64,000 nt of DNA from Saksenaea vasiformis B4078 (Eukaryota; Mucoromycota; Mucoromycetes; Mucorales; Saksenaeaceae). Where the stretch lies: assembly GCA_000697055.1 (NCBI GenBank), contig JNDT01002261.1, forward strand, positions 1 to 64,000, read 5' to 3'. The notes below the pieces were generated by a model. It was not told the origin of the DNA, made no database searches, and was given only the letters and a program-made list of their open reading frames with translations. A program made the position numbers and the translations under genes. The first letter of the stretch is position 1; each line of letters begins with the position of its first letter. Shown here in pieces: positions 53,538-64,000 of the stretch.

Positions 53538-53762
53538 TTAGTTCTTACGACTCTCTTTATCTTCGCCGGAAATGGTATAAGAATTCTCGTCAAGGATCCT
53601 GTCAAGTTCGTACTGAAGTTGCTGAACACGGGAGGCTTCGATGAAGAGATGGGTGTCGTCAAGATCTTCAATGACAAAGTTGTTGCGTTTGTTGAGGTTC
53701 AGCACAATTTGCTTGACAGTACTATCACACTCCAGTAGGACACCTTTGACCGCCTTGACCAT
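53538..53762 (-). CDS. TFB5: TFIIH subunit Tfb5 (TTDA/GTF2H5)
   Basis: Smallest core TFIIH subunit, stabilising p52/Tfb2 and stimulating XPB in repair and transcription. Single exon, 74 residues, matching the 70-72 of yeast and human. The signature KGVLLECDSTVKQIVL, then FVIEDLDDTHLFI and a final amphipathic helix are all present. It is followed by TAA, five bases and the ATG of RRN7. No other promoter room exists for RRN7, so the two may share a transcript. Confidence 0.93.
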   Translation of the reverse strand: MVKAVKGVLLECDSTVKQIVLNLNKRNNFVIEDLDDTHLFIEASRVQQLQYELDRILDENSYTISGEDKESRKN

Positions 53763-55865
53763 GACACCAAGAAGTCAGGAAAAAGTGTAACAAAAAAAGT
53801 CGTGACGGCCCTTTTTTTTTTTTTTGGAAACTCGGAGGTCGTCGGGAAAACAAGTGAATGATGCCCCGCAGGCCGACTGGTAGCACTTTGACAACATGAG
53901 AATCTCACACCCAAAATATTGGTTATCAATATGTGAAAAATAAAATAGAAATTCCCTTTTTTCTTTTCTTTTGACTGTATGACCTGAGAAAGTCAGTTTA
54001 ATTAATCATCGTAATAGATTATCGATCATCTGAACTTGACAAAGTCAGGAATACCATAAGAAATTTCATACAAACCAGAGATCGTGGGACACGGGATATA
54101 TCTTCCTCATCTTCCTGGCACCAAGCTGTTTTCTAAGTTATTAACCTCTCCCTAGTTCTTCTGGTCACTCACCCTGTTCCCTGATATTAACAGGGTCCAC
54201 AGTACAGCTCAAATGACCTGGGATCATGAAAAAGCGTGATCGTCAATCGAAACGTGCCCGCTTTTATTTATCATTCATTACTTCCGTATATAACTTCATC
54301 CATGAGATGCAGCTGTTACAAGAAATAGGTGTAACGATGGACATGCATAACTAAGATAAGCAAAGGATGTGGTGCATTCACTTGGAAACCTTATTATTTT
54401 CTGCTGATCGAAACTCTAAGGCTTTTTAAATAACCATTGTAGAAACCTCTCGCTACAATTTCTAATAGAGGACAACGTGTAGAATACGAAAATGTATTTT
54501 ACTCTGACACTTCTCTCACAAAAAAAATTCCTTAGAGGTTTGAAGTTTTCCAGATTTAGCTGGAGGGAGCCCTGTTGAAAAGCGGTACATTACTAATAAG
54601 GTAACTGGATTCGGTCTATATTACCGTCATTGTTACACGATCGCCTTTACTGGATGCTCTCTCGGTCATTTTCGCGTCTATTGTCTCCTTTTCTCTTTAT
54701 CAATGCCACGTCCCCGTCGTCAGCAGTAAGGCTCAACAACTGAGATTCAAAAATCAAAGAAACACTCCGCAATTTGGAAGTTGTTCAAAACCAGGAATCA
54801 GAACTCGTAGAACAGCAAGACTGGGAGCTTCTGGATTTGGATGTGTCTATGATGACAGCGTATAATAGGCAGTTCATCACTTGGAAAGACGATGCTGGAA
54901 GCAGTCTTAGAGGAGTCTATAACAAAGACTCTACCACTACCGAGTGGAGAGAATTGCGAACGGAGCGCCGCCGATTATTATAGAAAGGAGGAGGCGACAG
55001 CCGATTTAAAGGTTTACGAAGGTTCCTAAGTGAATGCACCATATTTGTCGTAAATTTTGCGAGGAGGCTTAGATAACGTGTCTCTGCAGTGCATTCACTT
55101 AGAACGCCTTGCCAAACCCTTAAAATCTTTTCGAAGCTTCATACTTTTAAAAGCGGTAGAATTCTTTAAACATGTGCGAATCATATAGGTGGATCGTACT
55201 TGTCGATTCTGCAAATGCGGGTACCGACTATCAAGAGAGAACAAGAAACAAGGTTACCGACAATCTGTCTAAATAACAGAGTTCAGCGGAGCGATGGTTG
55301 CTTTACTGATTAGGGAATCTTGTATATGACAAATGTGCGCAGACACAACAAATGCGCCAGTAGACACGAATCCGGGCAGTAATCGTTGCGACCTTAACCT
55401 CACAAAAATATCCCTCTATGCAATGAGACCGAGGTTGTACTTTATTTTGTAGTGCTCTTTTTGTATTGGTGAGCTGCATGTAACAGTAGTACTAGCGTCC
55501 TCATTGATTGAATAACTGCAAATATCTTGCGATCAACAAGATTTTTCCTATAGGTTGGATCAACGTGGTATTCTGCTACGTCGTACAAGAATCATCCGGC
55601 TCGAAAAAAAGGGCATGATAGAACTTGAAAAGGAAAGCTCACTGAAATACTACAAGCCGACGATATTCCTAATCAATGTGGTCGCAAACTTTACCTTTCG
55701 TTAAAGTGAGATCTTCCGCTTATCAGCCGTAACCAATAGCCTTTCTAAGACGTCCTATTTTGCAATGAGACCTTTTATGGCATCTACTCATTCATACAAA
55801 TCAATAACTAGTTGTTGCAAACTCAAGTTAAGTCTTCTAGTATTCTCAGTTTTTTACGCATGTCC
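53763..55865. other. Gene-poor stretch upstream of TFB5, with a TIR element
   Basis: Contains the TFB5 promoter (poly-T at 53812-53825) and the inverted-repeat element at 54371-55040 (own entry). A further copy of its terminal motif, GTGCATTCACTTAGAACGCCTT, starts at 55089 in the plus direction. No other gene was recognised; a frame around 55560-55690 reads protein-like (RGILLRRTRIIRLEKKG) but is isolated. Confidence 0.45.
54371..55040 (+). mobile_element. Candidate small DNA transposon with 22-bp terminal inverted repeats
   Basis: The left end GGTGCATTCACTTGGAAACCTT is matched in inverse at the right end (20 of 22 bases). The 670-bp interior holds a 69-codon frame at 54774-54983 (ends RTERRRLL) with no known match, preceded by a possible tiny exon starting MPRPRRQQ at about 54703. 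No target-site duplication is visible in the adjacent bases, so the element may be old. Size and structure suit a non-autonomous (MITE-like) element. Confidence 0.45.
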
Positions 55866-57148
55866 TCAGTTTCGGCTTCTTTTTGGATAATTTTTCTTTT
55901 TTAGCTTCATTTTCACACGGTCAAGATCAGCGACCCAGTCGTCGCTGTTGTGGTTGTCGCTACTGTTACTCTCGCTATCACTGTTGTTATTGTCATTAAT
56001 GCCGCATCTGCAGGCAGAGAGTACTGAACCCAGCCTTGGCTGTACCGGCGACTCCTGCACAAATATAATGCTGTAAAGGTCCATGTTGGCATTTACACAC
56101 CACAGATTTACATATAGTAGTACAGGTAAGCTATTACGTAGACTGGGGTTAACAGCGACATCCGGAATCTTTTGGCAAATGGTATTGTTTTGGAGATTGT
56201 AGACATGGTAAAAGTTAGCCGCATCTGATCGGTTCCGAAAATGTAATAGCGCATATATATTTACTAGGAGGAAACGTAGGTAGCATTACTTTAAGCATTA
56301 TTAGTGGAAAACGGAGAGCAGCCGTTTTCGATTTTTTTTCGGCCAGTGTTGCAGATGTCCTTGAGGTCCTCACGTGTCAATGTGTTTTTACGCTTCGTTC
56401 CTAACGACCCACCGCTGCTCGCACTCTTTACACAATGGCGTTGGTAGACGGCGGACACTTGTTTGAGCCGATCCATCTTCATCATAAACGGTGCCAGATC
56501 TTGGATGGCGATCGGGACACTGATGCGGCACACTTCAAACATGACATGATTGACATCTGGCTGCAACACAAAGAGGTAAGGTGTTGATTTGATCCTTATC
56601 CACGGCGTCCTTGCACAACATGGCGAGGGATACGAGTCCTCCTAAGTGGCCCTGCTGCCTGCGTTGTCATTTGATTTCGGTATTGTCGATTTCACAATTC
56701 AGCTTAAATGAAGCACAATCGTTGTGCCGGTTTTAAACTACCATCAATCCATTATCATCGAAATAAACGACCTTCCGTGGGTCGATGAAAAATAGGGCTG
56801 ATAATTGGATCGATATAGCTTGTGATCAGATCTTGCTCGCCAATCGCAATATGTTGCGCGTATTGGAGCAGCTTATTCAGTGAAGCTGGAGCATTAGCAA
56901 TTTTTCTATTCCATTTTCTCTTGCTCTTGGTCACTTTCTTATATATCACACGCACCAATTGATCAACACTTCAATGACAGCCGAGTCATGCTGGTCTGCG
57001 TTCTTGGTAATATTCATGAGCTCGATCTTTGCCGACTTCCTGCCAGTTGTATCCAAGTTCTACAACCAAACGCAACCGTAAGACAAACGATACATACATC
57101 ACAGCGAGCTGTATTACCCCGCAGGATATTTGCCACTTGGGCAAACAT
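55866..57148 (-). pseudogene. Broken lineage-specific gene
   Basis: Several minus-strand pieces read as one decayed protein: MFAQVANILRGN from 57148, then after a possible 38-bp intron DTTGRKSAKIELMNITKNA; KLLQYAQHIAIGEQDL..YIDPIISPIFH (about 56900-56785); a frame change to KVVYFDDNGLMVV; then VMFEVCRISVPIAIQDLAPFM (about 56560-56290) and a Ser/Asn-rich end at 55866. Stops and at least two frame changes separate them. From memory the middle resembles a large family of uncharacterised proteins expanded in Mucoromycota; I cannot test this. Confidence 0.4.
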
Positions 57149-58080
57149 TTCGTTGTCCACTTTCAGCTAAGGACCCCTAACGGTACAGTCCGGGTACGGT
57201 TTACAGTAATAGCTCGATTGCTGACGGGTTTTAAAGTCGTTGCAGCAACAAAAGTCGAGGCGGTTTACTAGATTGAACTGAAGAACGACGACGGTGCAAT
57301 GTCAAAGGAAATAAGCGATCACCGTCATGTAGCGGATGCAGTAAGTAAATAACGATTTGTGAATGACGTATTTTTCTTTTACTATGATTGGGCGGTGTCT
57401 TGTTTATCACTGATTAATTGATTGATTGACATGCAAATTCCGGGAGGCACGGTACCTGACCCATATCCTATGGGCTGCTGGGTCTGAAATCCGAGGGAAA
57501 ATCATAATAACCATAAACAACGCGGGGATAAAGTCCATTAAAAGTTTTCCAAAAACGTCTACTGTGGAGAAGAGATAACGCGCGTAAAATGTGAAAGTGT
57601 CCAAAACTTTGTTTTTATTTATTTTAGTTACACATTCAATAAAGCACATGGAGGATGTAAAGGGCAGAAAGGAAAGGGAACTGTTAATAACACACGAACG
57701 AACAAAGAAAAGAAAGAAAGAAAAAAGAAGCTTTGGTTGTAGATAAGTATTTACAAAGAATGGGAAGTTTGAAAAAAAGGGAGTACAAGAAGGGAGAGTA
57801 AGGGGGAGGAGAGGTAATGTGACATATAAAACATACAAGGAAGTTACAAGGAAATTTCTAAAATACTGGAACTGTTAGAAAAAAAACACGGCTAGTGTTA
57901 TAGTTTGTGAAGAGGGGGAAAAGGAAGTGCATGGTAATATAGCATAAGTAAAGAATGCAAAGGAGAGCTAAAGAAATAGCCCGGTTGTTTGTTAGTTTGG
58001 TTGGAAAGAGAGGGATGGTGCAACTTTTTCTTTTTTGTGAAAGAAAAGTAAACAAAAGAAAGAAAGATCAGTATCGGTTT
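57149..58080. other. 3' flank of CDC24
   Basis: Region 57407-58080 is purine-rich on the plus strand and fits a long CDC24 3' untranslated region. The rest shows nothing recognisable. Confidence 0.5.
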
Positions 58081-61000
58081 TTAGATACTGACAAAAAGGC
58101 AGACCGTGTTTGAACGACCACGGCTTTCAAAAGCCATTTGAACATCGTCGTCTGAATTGATAGTGATGTGATCTCCATCTTCATCTTGGTATTTCAGTCG
58201 CATAAGACCGCTGGATTTGAGATTCGAGTCCATTCGTATTTTACGTTCGACTTTTTCCATAAGGCCTGTAAAACTGATATCTTGGGTGGCCATGATCGCG
58301 TAGTTGCCGACGGAGTTTCCGTCGTTGCACACGAGTTTAACCTTCAAGGAGCCCGGCGAAGGCGGGACGGCCGAGGCTGCTCGATCGATCTGTGATTGCA
58401 GGGATTGCGAACTAGCCATATCCGAGAGACGTGGAATAGAAGCAACTGTACGAACACCATTTTCGCGCGGAGAATCCTGGGGTGAAGGGGGCAGGCGGTA
58501 AGGGTTGCGTGAAGCAAACTGCGACGTCGGGACTTGTGGCAGATCCTCCCATTGTTGTTGTTGTTGTTGTTGTTGACTAGCAAGGTGGTGGTTTTTATGG
58601 ATATTGGGGCTACTCTGCGACCGCAGACGCGTGTGCTGAATCGGCAATGGGGGTTGTCCAACAAACATGCCGTGTTGATGCTGCGAAGGGGGCGCGGCAG
58701 AATGTGACTGACTGCGATTGATCGGTGGCGGCAGTGGCAAGTTGAACTGACGATACTCGTCTCCTGGTGTAGGGACATCGTTGGTTCCCATGAACTTGGA
58801 AGCAATGTCGGCCAGTGTATCCTCACCTCGGCGATGGCGAGCACTGGAGCTGGCTACAGGCATGCGTGATGAGCTTGTCGGGGAGGAGGGATTGGATGGG
58901 GGAGGGGAGGCAGGATAGACATTACTATTATGATCGATGGGTGGCGATGCGGAATGTGCTGCAGTGCTCTGACTTGTACGTGGCAACGGCGTCAAGTTCA
59001 TGTTTGGCATATTGAATGCGCGTCCCATGCCCTTTTTGAGGAGAGTGGATGCATCGGAACTGTTGTTGCGTGGCATCTTGGGTCGACCAGAAACACTATG
59101 GAATAAATGCGCGCTAACGGAGTTGCTACGCATACGTTGGGTGTAATCCTCATCATCCTCTTCGTAAGAGTCTTCCTCTTCTTCCTCTTCATCTTCGTTG
59201 TCAATAAACGAGGCACTGTCGCTGTGCAAATGGGAGGTTGATGTCGAGGGAATGGGCATGGAAACGAGATGCGTATTGGGAACGTTGGATTTCACGGGAC
59301 ATTTTTGTTTGTTCAGCGTTGATTCCCACAGTTTCAGTTGTTCCTCATTGCGAAATCGGAGGGTGAACTGATCTACTTCATGATTTTTCCACTCAACCAA
59401 AAGCGTCCATGTGCCTACAGAAGATGCATAAGCAACAGGAAAAAAAAACAAAAAAACGGGGTGGCGGCATAAAGGAAGGAAAGGGGTGGGGTGGGTTTAT
59501 GATGCTTACCATCGTGCGATTTGTTATGGACACCAATGATGCGGCTGGTGAAAATCAAGCCTTTTGGTTGGAGACTACCGTGTCTTCTTCTTCGAATATA
59601 GATGGCATTTGGTCTTGTGAGCATATTCATGGTGGTATCCTTATTTTCTTTGCAGATCAATAGCGCTTTTTCAAAAAAGAAGACGTGCATTTCCCGTTCG
59701 TGAACATTGGAGGACATGTGGAGTTTATCTTGGAGTAGGAGACTTCCATAACCTTCAATCGATTGACCCTGAACAAGCTGTCAGTTGGCATGTTCTAACA
59801 GGTAAACTGCATGCATATGAATTTTTTTTTCTTTTACCTTCCAATCATCCACACGCTTTTTAAGGTCCTCTACCACCTGAATATTCTCGTGCTTACGCTG
59901 GGTTTCATTGACTTTTTCGGCCACGCGTTTGATGGATTCAAGGCCTTCTTCCATTTCGGAGAAATACGGCCAGTCGGATTTGGTACTCTTGATCAGCTGG
60001 CCCATGAGTAACGGATATTTACAGATACGTTGGACAGGTTTGATTAGCATCGATGGTAACTCATAAGTCGGTGTCAGAATATCGGCGAGCTTTTCCAATT
60101 TAGGGGCTTCTTGTACCACCAAATCTTGGGCAGAATAATAGTTGGCACAGTAAGGCTCGTACACCGCAAAGGCTTCTTCCATTTGCACGAATAAATGACC
60201 GAGTCTTTGTTCTTGTGCAGGTTTTTCGGCGATTTCTTCCAACTGAATCAAAAAACGACGTTGAAAGTCGACAAGGGAATTCAGGTTGCCGAATAAATAA
60301 TGAACAGTGTTTGGAGAAAGGATCTTTTGTTGTTGTAATTCACGCATATAGTTCTACATAAGGAACGTAATTGTTATTTAATATTAAAAAGTTTATTTTA
60401 TTATATTATGATTAGTAAAAAAAAAGAAAGAAAAAAAAAGGAAGAAAAAAAGAAATACCTGTAATACTTCCAAGTCTTGAACATACTTGCGTTCAGTTTC
60501 GAGTAATTCCAATACGACTTTATCACGAGTGTCTTTCGGTGCATTGGGGTCCGAATTCCTGTTGGGACAACGGACACAAATCACCCCGCGCTCTTCCAAA
60601 ATAGTTAGGATTTTGTTGATCGTGTTGACAACCTGCGGGAAAGATTAAGCTTTTTTTTCAGGACTAAAATGTAATTATTTTTTTTTCTTTTACCTTTACA
60701 AAACCATTGGTATCATCTTGGTATAAATCGGTGATAGTAAAGAGGTCTTCTTCGGGGAACTGAAGTTGATGTCTGCAACCGACGATGAAATGATAGACAC
60801 TTGCTTTACAAGTATTGAGTTGATTCAAACTTGGGTTTTGGTCTACTTTCAAAGGCTTTTCTGGATTAAGAGCATTGAATAAGGTACAAAGTGGAGAACC
60901 ACGACGACAGATGGACCATAATTTCGACAATGGATCAGCAGTACCCAATGTCGGGGTTGTAGGTTCCGACGATGAGGATGAGATGGTGGTAGGTGAAAGT

Positions 61001-61224
61001 TGAAGAGGTAACATAGACTCCATATCCAAATAGTCGGCCATACCATCAACAGCAGCTACTTTATCTAGTACAGCGCGACATGTATGATAAAGTGAAGCGC
61101 CCTGAACGGCTTGCTTATTTGTAACGGAAGCCGAGGGTAAAGGGGTATCGATGACGGAAATTGCGTTGGCAGAGGGTAAAGTCCCCAACGATGGCGTTCT
61201 TCGCTTCGATGCCTGTGTAGCCAT
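58081..61224 (-). CDS. CDC24: Cdc42 guanine-nucleotide exchange factor Cdc24
   Basis: Polarity GEF activating Cdc42 at the cell cortex. Five exons: 60694-61224, 60459-60632, 59838-60353, 59510-59777, 58081-59414; 940 residues. Order: calponin-like domain (LWSICRRGSPLCTLFNALNP, TDLYQDDTNGFVKVVNTI); DH domain about 208-395 (VVLELLETERKYVQDLEVLQ, LIKPVQRICKYPLLMGQLIK); PH domain about 408-532 (GYGSLLLQDKLHM, FFFEKALLICKE, WTLLVEWKNH); a long Ser/Pro/Gln-rich linker with an acidic run and poly-Gln; and a C-terminal PB1 domain (SLKVKLVC, RLKYQDEDGDHITINSDDD) that in yeast binds Bem1. All four domains are intact. Intron phases are 0, 0, 0 and 1. Confidence 0.97.
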
Positions 61225-62527
61225 TCAATGAATAATAATAACAGTTATAGTTTGATAAACAGAGAAGGGGAGAAAAGGAAAAGGGGGAAACAAAGGCGGA
61301 AGAAAGAAGGAAGGAAGGCGAGTTTAGGCCGTTTAATTTTTTTTAGTGGCAAACCAGACCGCATTTCCCAATTTTGTGTAGCCCTGGACAATTATGGGAT
61401 CGCTTTTTTTTTTTTCCTTAACCTTTCTGTCTCTCTCTTTCTTCACCTTTAATTCTTTTTCCTCTCTCTCTCTTTCTGTCCTTTTTCATGTTATTTATAA
61501 TTATATAGAAATGTTTTATTCTATAATCATTTCAAATTTTACAAAAGTTCCTAGATTGTGTTAATTTCAGTGTACCTTTCAAAGTCTGCTGATTGTCGCA
61601 GCAAGCCGAAAAATGAACTCTAATAAGAAACATGGCCATCCGGACCACATCGATCTTCAATTGGTGTTTGGGTACCCAGACCCGCGGAGTTAAAGAATGA
61701 GAATCCGCCCTTCTTTCGAACTCCTACCAAAAGGACCAAATCCGCCCAACCTGTTTTTCGTTTTGTGTCCGATCATGATCTGGTTCATGTCAATGCAAAG
61801 TAAGAACCCTATTTCCTAAATAGAGTCAATTGAATAATAGAAATCATTCCCCCTATTTGTATAAAAAAAAGTAAGTTGATAGGGTCTTATGACAAAAAAG
61901 AAAAGAAAAGAAAAGAAAGAAACAGTACTTTAGTCATTTTGTGCCACAGATAATAAACAACAACAAAAACAACAAAAACAGCTATTGTCTTTGCAGGAAT
62001 CACATACAACATTTCTATGCAATGATTGGCAACAACATTTTTCGGACAAAAGATGTATTTTTAACAATTATTATTATGCATGGCCCTTTTGAATGACAGA
62101 CCCCAACTTCATTTTTGCACTTATCCCCGTTAATGAAAATGGGATAACCAGTTTCTATGCAGCTGTCTAGTTCGTGTCACTGTAAAAAAATTGGCGTTGC
62201 CTTTTTCCTCAGTAACCGGATTGTCCTACACTGTTTCTTTTTTCTTTTTCCTTTGGTTATCCTAACGTATTGTTTCTTTTATAAAAAGTAGATTCCAACT
62301 GGCATGTTTTGATTTACACAAAGAAAGTTAAAAGAAAAAGAATAAATAAAATACATATCTATCTATTCATGTGAACTCATGGAAAGTTACGTAAACATAA
62401 GAAAAAGAAAAAGAGCACTGACCTCCTTTCACAAAAGGAAGCAAACGATATTTTAGGTAAAAATGTTAGGTGATATGCGAAGCACTTCTAACTTGTATCA
62501 CTCATGTGTGTACTAACTAACTAAATC
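61225..62527. other. Upstream region of CDC24
   Basis: AT-rich with pyrimidine tracts at 61409-61425 and 61455-61475 and AAAAG runs at 61895-61920. No gene. It is also the 3' flank of the small membrane-protein gene, which lies on the same strand further upstream. Confidence 0.55.
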
Positions 62528-63016
62528 CTAATCTTCCCAGCACAGCGTGCGAACGAGACGCCCAACCACCGCTCCCGCAATACCGACCGGTAACCATATC
62601 CGCATCACGTGTCGTAATCGACTTTCCACCATGTCTGATCGCAATAAGAAACATTCTCCTTCCTCTTGTAGTATACGATAATCATGGCGTAGTTTAACCA
62701 TCAACCGTAATGTATACATCGTTAATGAAAGTGCCGCTGCTCCCAGGTTGAGTTTAAACACGAAAGAACGACTACCAACCATCCTGACATTCTTGGAAAT
62801 ATACGCTCCACCAAAGCCCCATAGCGTAACTAATCCAACCAACTGGGTAGTCCTCCAAGCCTGCAGCTCTCGGACATGACGTCGTTGTGCCCCCTTTAAG
62901 GCTTGGCAACTACTTTGAACGTGTATAATCGGTATGCCTGTGTTCATCGCTCGTTGTAAATCTTGTGGATTCGAAATGCCAACCGCCAAAAATGGAACCG
63001 TAGGGTACTGAGCCAT
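62528..63016 (-). CDS. Small multi-pass membrane protein, unknown
   Basis: Single open frame of 162 residues from the Met at 63016; an upstream exon is possible. I do not recognise it. Hydrophobic segments are TTQLVGLVTLWGFGGAYIS (about 56-74), FVFKLNLGAAALSLTMYTL (about 85-103) and RIWLPVGIAGAVVGRLV (about 140-156), separated by Arg-rich loops such as MVKLRHDYRILQEEGE. Composition and small size recall organelle inner-membrane proteins, but this is only an impression. Stop TAG/TAA region is followed by CDC24 upstream DNA. Confidence 0.58.
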   Translation of the reverse strand: MAQYPTVPFLAVGISNPQDLQRAMNTGIPIIHVQSSCQALKGAQRRHVRELQAWRTTQLVGLVTLWGFGGAYISKNVRMVGSRSFVFKLNLGAAALSLTMYTLRLMVKLRHDYRILQEEGECFLLRSDMVESRLRHVMRIWLPVGIAGAVVGRLVRTLCWED

Positions 63017-64000
63017 ACGTCGCCTAATGCCAGGCTCATGCCAACATTTCTGAACGAGATGTAAAACATGTGGGATATCTGTTGATTCTCAGTCCGGGGG
63101 TCCTCAAAAAAGGCATACGTTATATAAATAGATACCCGCAGGCTCCAACGGCGATAGTTTGGATGATATGATATACGATGGAGATACGTCGATGGCCATT
63201 TCCCCTCTTTTTGGTATAAACTTGAAAAGGCAAACAAAACAGAAAAAATAAAAAAGGAGGGAGTACAAAAAAGCGACTTTTGGTTTTTTCGCTCGCGACA
63301 AAGATGAAGAAAAGATGCCTCTACGGGCCGCGAAAATTTCATGTGCCCAAAACTCAGTTATCGGAGTGTGTATTTGACTACAACATACCTGAGCATCTAC
63401 GGGCGCAAAGGCCCAGTCCAGTTGTCGAGCTGGACTTCTCATTCTAATCGCCGTGATGGCCGAATGAAGCACGATGGACGCTTCCCATGTGCTAGCATGG
63501 AAGTGGTAATCGAAGCTATATTGTGCGCGGCGCTGCCATCGCGGTGGAAGAAACCGTTGCAAGCGTCACAGACGAGGATACGCAAAATATCTTGTTCTCC
63601 ATGGTCCGTTGATCGCTGAAGAAATCGAACACGCCAAGCTGTTCCCTGCCGGAGACATCGATAACAAATTTTGGATGTATTCTATTCATCTACACGGCAT
63701 ATTTCGTGCTGTCTATTTGAGGCTTTGATATGTCTTTTCAATCTTTCCATCAACCTACGATCCATAGAAGGTAGGGCCCCTCGTCTGCCGCCTGAAATCG
63801 TGCCATCCATTCCGAATGCAAAGACTATCGGTTTACGCTGTTCCCGTGCCGACCCTGAAGAGCTACTAGACGGATATTCTGTGGATTTGATGATTCGCGT
63901 GCAAGCTTTATCCAGAGCGGAATGGATAGACAATGAGGTATCCCAGCTACGCCTCATGACTGACCTATTGTTGTAGAAATCATGGATGCGGAAACCGCGG
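63017..64000. other. Right end of window, possible partial coding segments
   Basis: Overlapping frames run on both strands. A plus-strand frame at 63591-63728 includes LIAEEIEHAKLFPAGDIDNK and another at 63671-63976 includes RLPPEIVPSIPNAKTIGL; a minus frame covers 63682-63957. They may be exons of a gene continuing beyond 64000, or decayed DNA. I cannot decide which strand is real and name no product. Confidence 0.3.

Noticed and set aside
53312..53677. 121-codon minus frame overlapping RRN7 and TFB5
   Set aside because: Another frame of the RRN7 zinc-ribbon exon and its intron; the correct frame gives the ribbon.

Overview
This 64 kb window is nuclear DNA of a fungus, most likely an early-diverging Mucoromycota (Mucorales type). 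The reasons are compact spliced genes with many 45-85 bp GT-AG introns, AT-rich and often decayed intergenic DNA, two cytochrome P450s with a zygomycete-type heme motif, a 1,3-beta-glucan synthase with divergent hot spots, and a forkhead/Cdc24/Tim50/Hsp60 gene set. Species cannot be fixed from the sequence alone. All gene models were built by hand from reading frame, splice signals and phase; in each model given with exon coordinates the coding length is a multiple of three.

Layout. 1-7.2 kb is transposon-rich: the chromodomain tail of a Ty3/Gypsy polyprotein, then a ~2 kb foldback element made of two LTR-like arms facing each other, then decayed DNA. 7.2-8.7 kb holds a forkhead transcription factor (minus). 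12.5-14.1 kb is TIM50 (minus, 7 exons). 16-21.9 kb is FKS1-type glucan synthase (plus, 7 exons including a 13-nt one). 23.7-25.6 kb is a UBXD7-type UBA/UAS/UIM/UBX protein (plus). 27.0-28.8 and 37.4-39.3 kb are two paralogous P450s with identical intron positions; between them lie the farnesyltransferase/GGTase-I alpha subunit, the methionine-salvage enzyme MDE1 (both minus), and a TAF3-like histone-fold plus PHD protein (plus). 39.5-41.2 kb is an unrecognised helical, probably membrane-anchored protein. 41.6-43.5 kb is mitochondrial HSP60. 46.1-47.9 kb is an allantoate/nicotinate-type MFS transporter, converging with only 26 bp between stop codons on a PPR protein (48.0-49.2 kb). 51.5-53.8 kb holds RRN7 (Pol I core factor) and TFB5 (TFIIH), same strand, with only 5 nt between TFB5 stop and RRN7 start. 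54-57 kb is gene-poor, with a terminal-inverted-repeat element and a broken lineage-specific gene. 58.1-61.2 kb is CDC24 (Rho-GEF). 62.5-63.0 kb is a small membrane protein.

Functionally the genes are mostly housekeeping: mitochondrial import and folding (TIM50, HSP60, PPR), cell wall and polarity (FKS1, CDC24, and the prenyltransferase that lipidates Rho GTPases), basal transcription (TAF3, TFB5, RRN7), ubiquitin/p97 (UBX), and metabolism/transport (MDE1, MFS, P450s). No rRNA, tRNA, CRISPR or prokaryotic operon was found. The most unusual observations are the near-abutting TFB5-RRN7 pair, the inverted LTR-like element, the 22-bp-TIR element at 54.4-55.0 kb, the PHD-bearing TAF3, and the unassigned gene at 39.5 kb.
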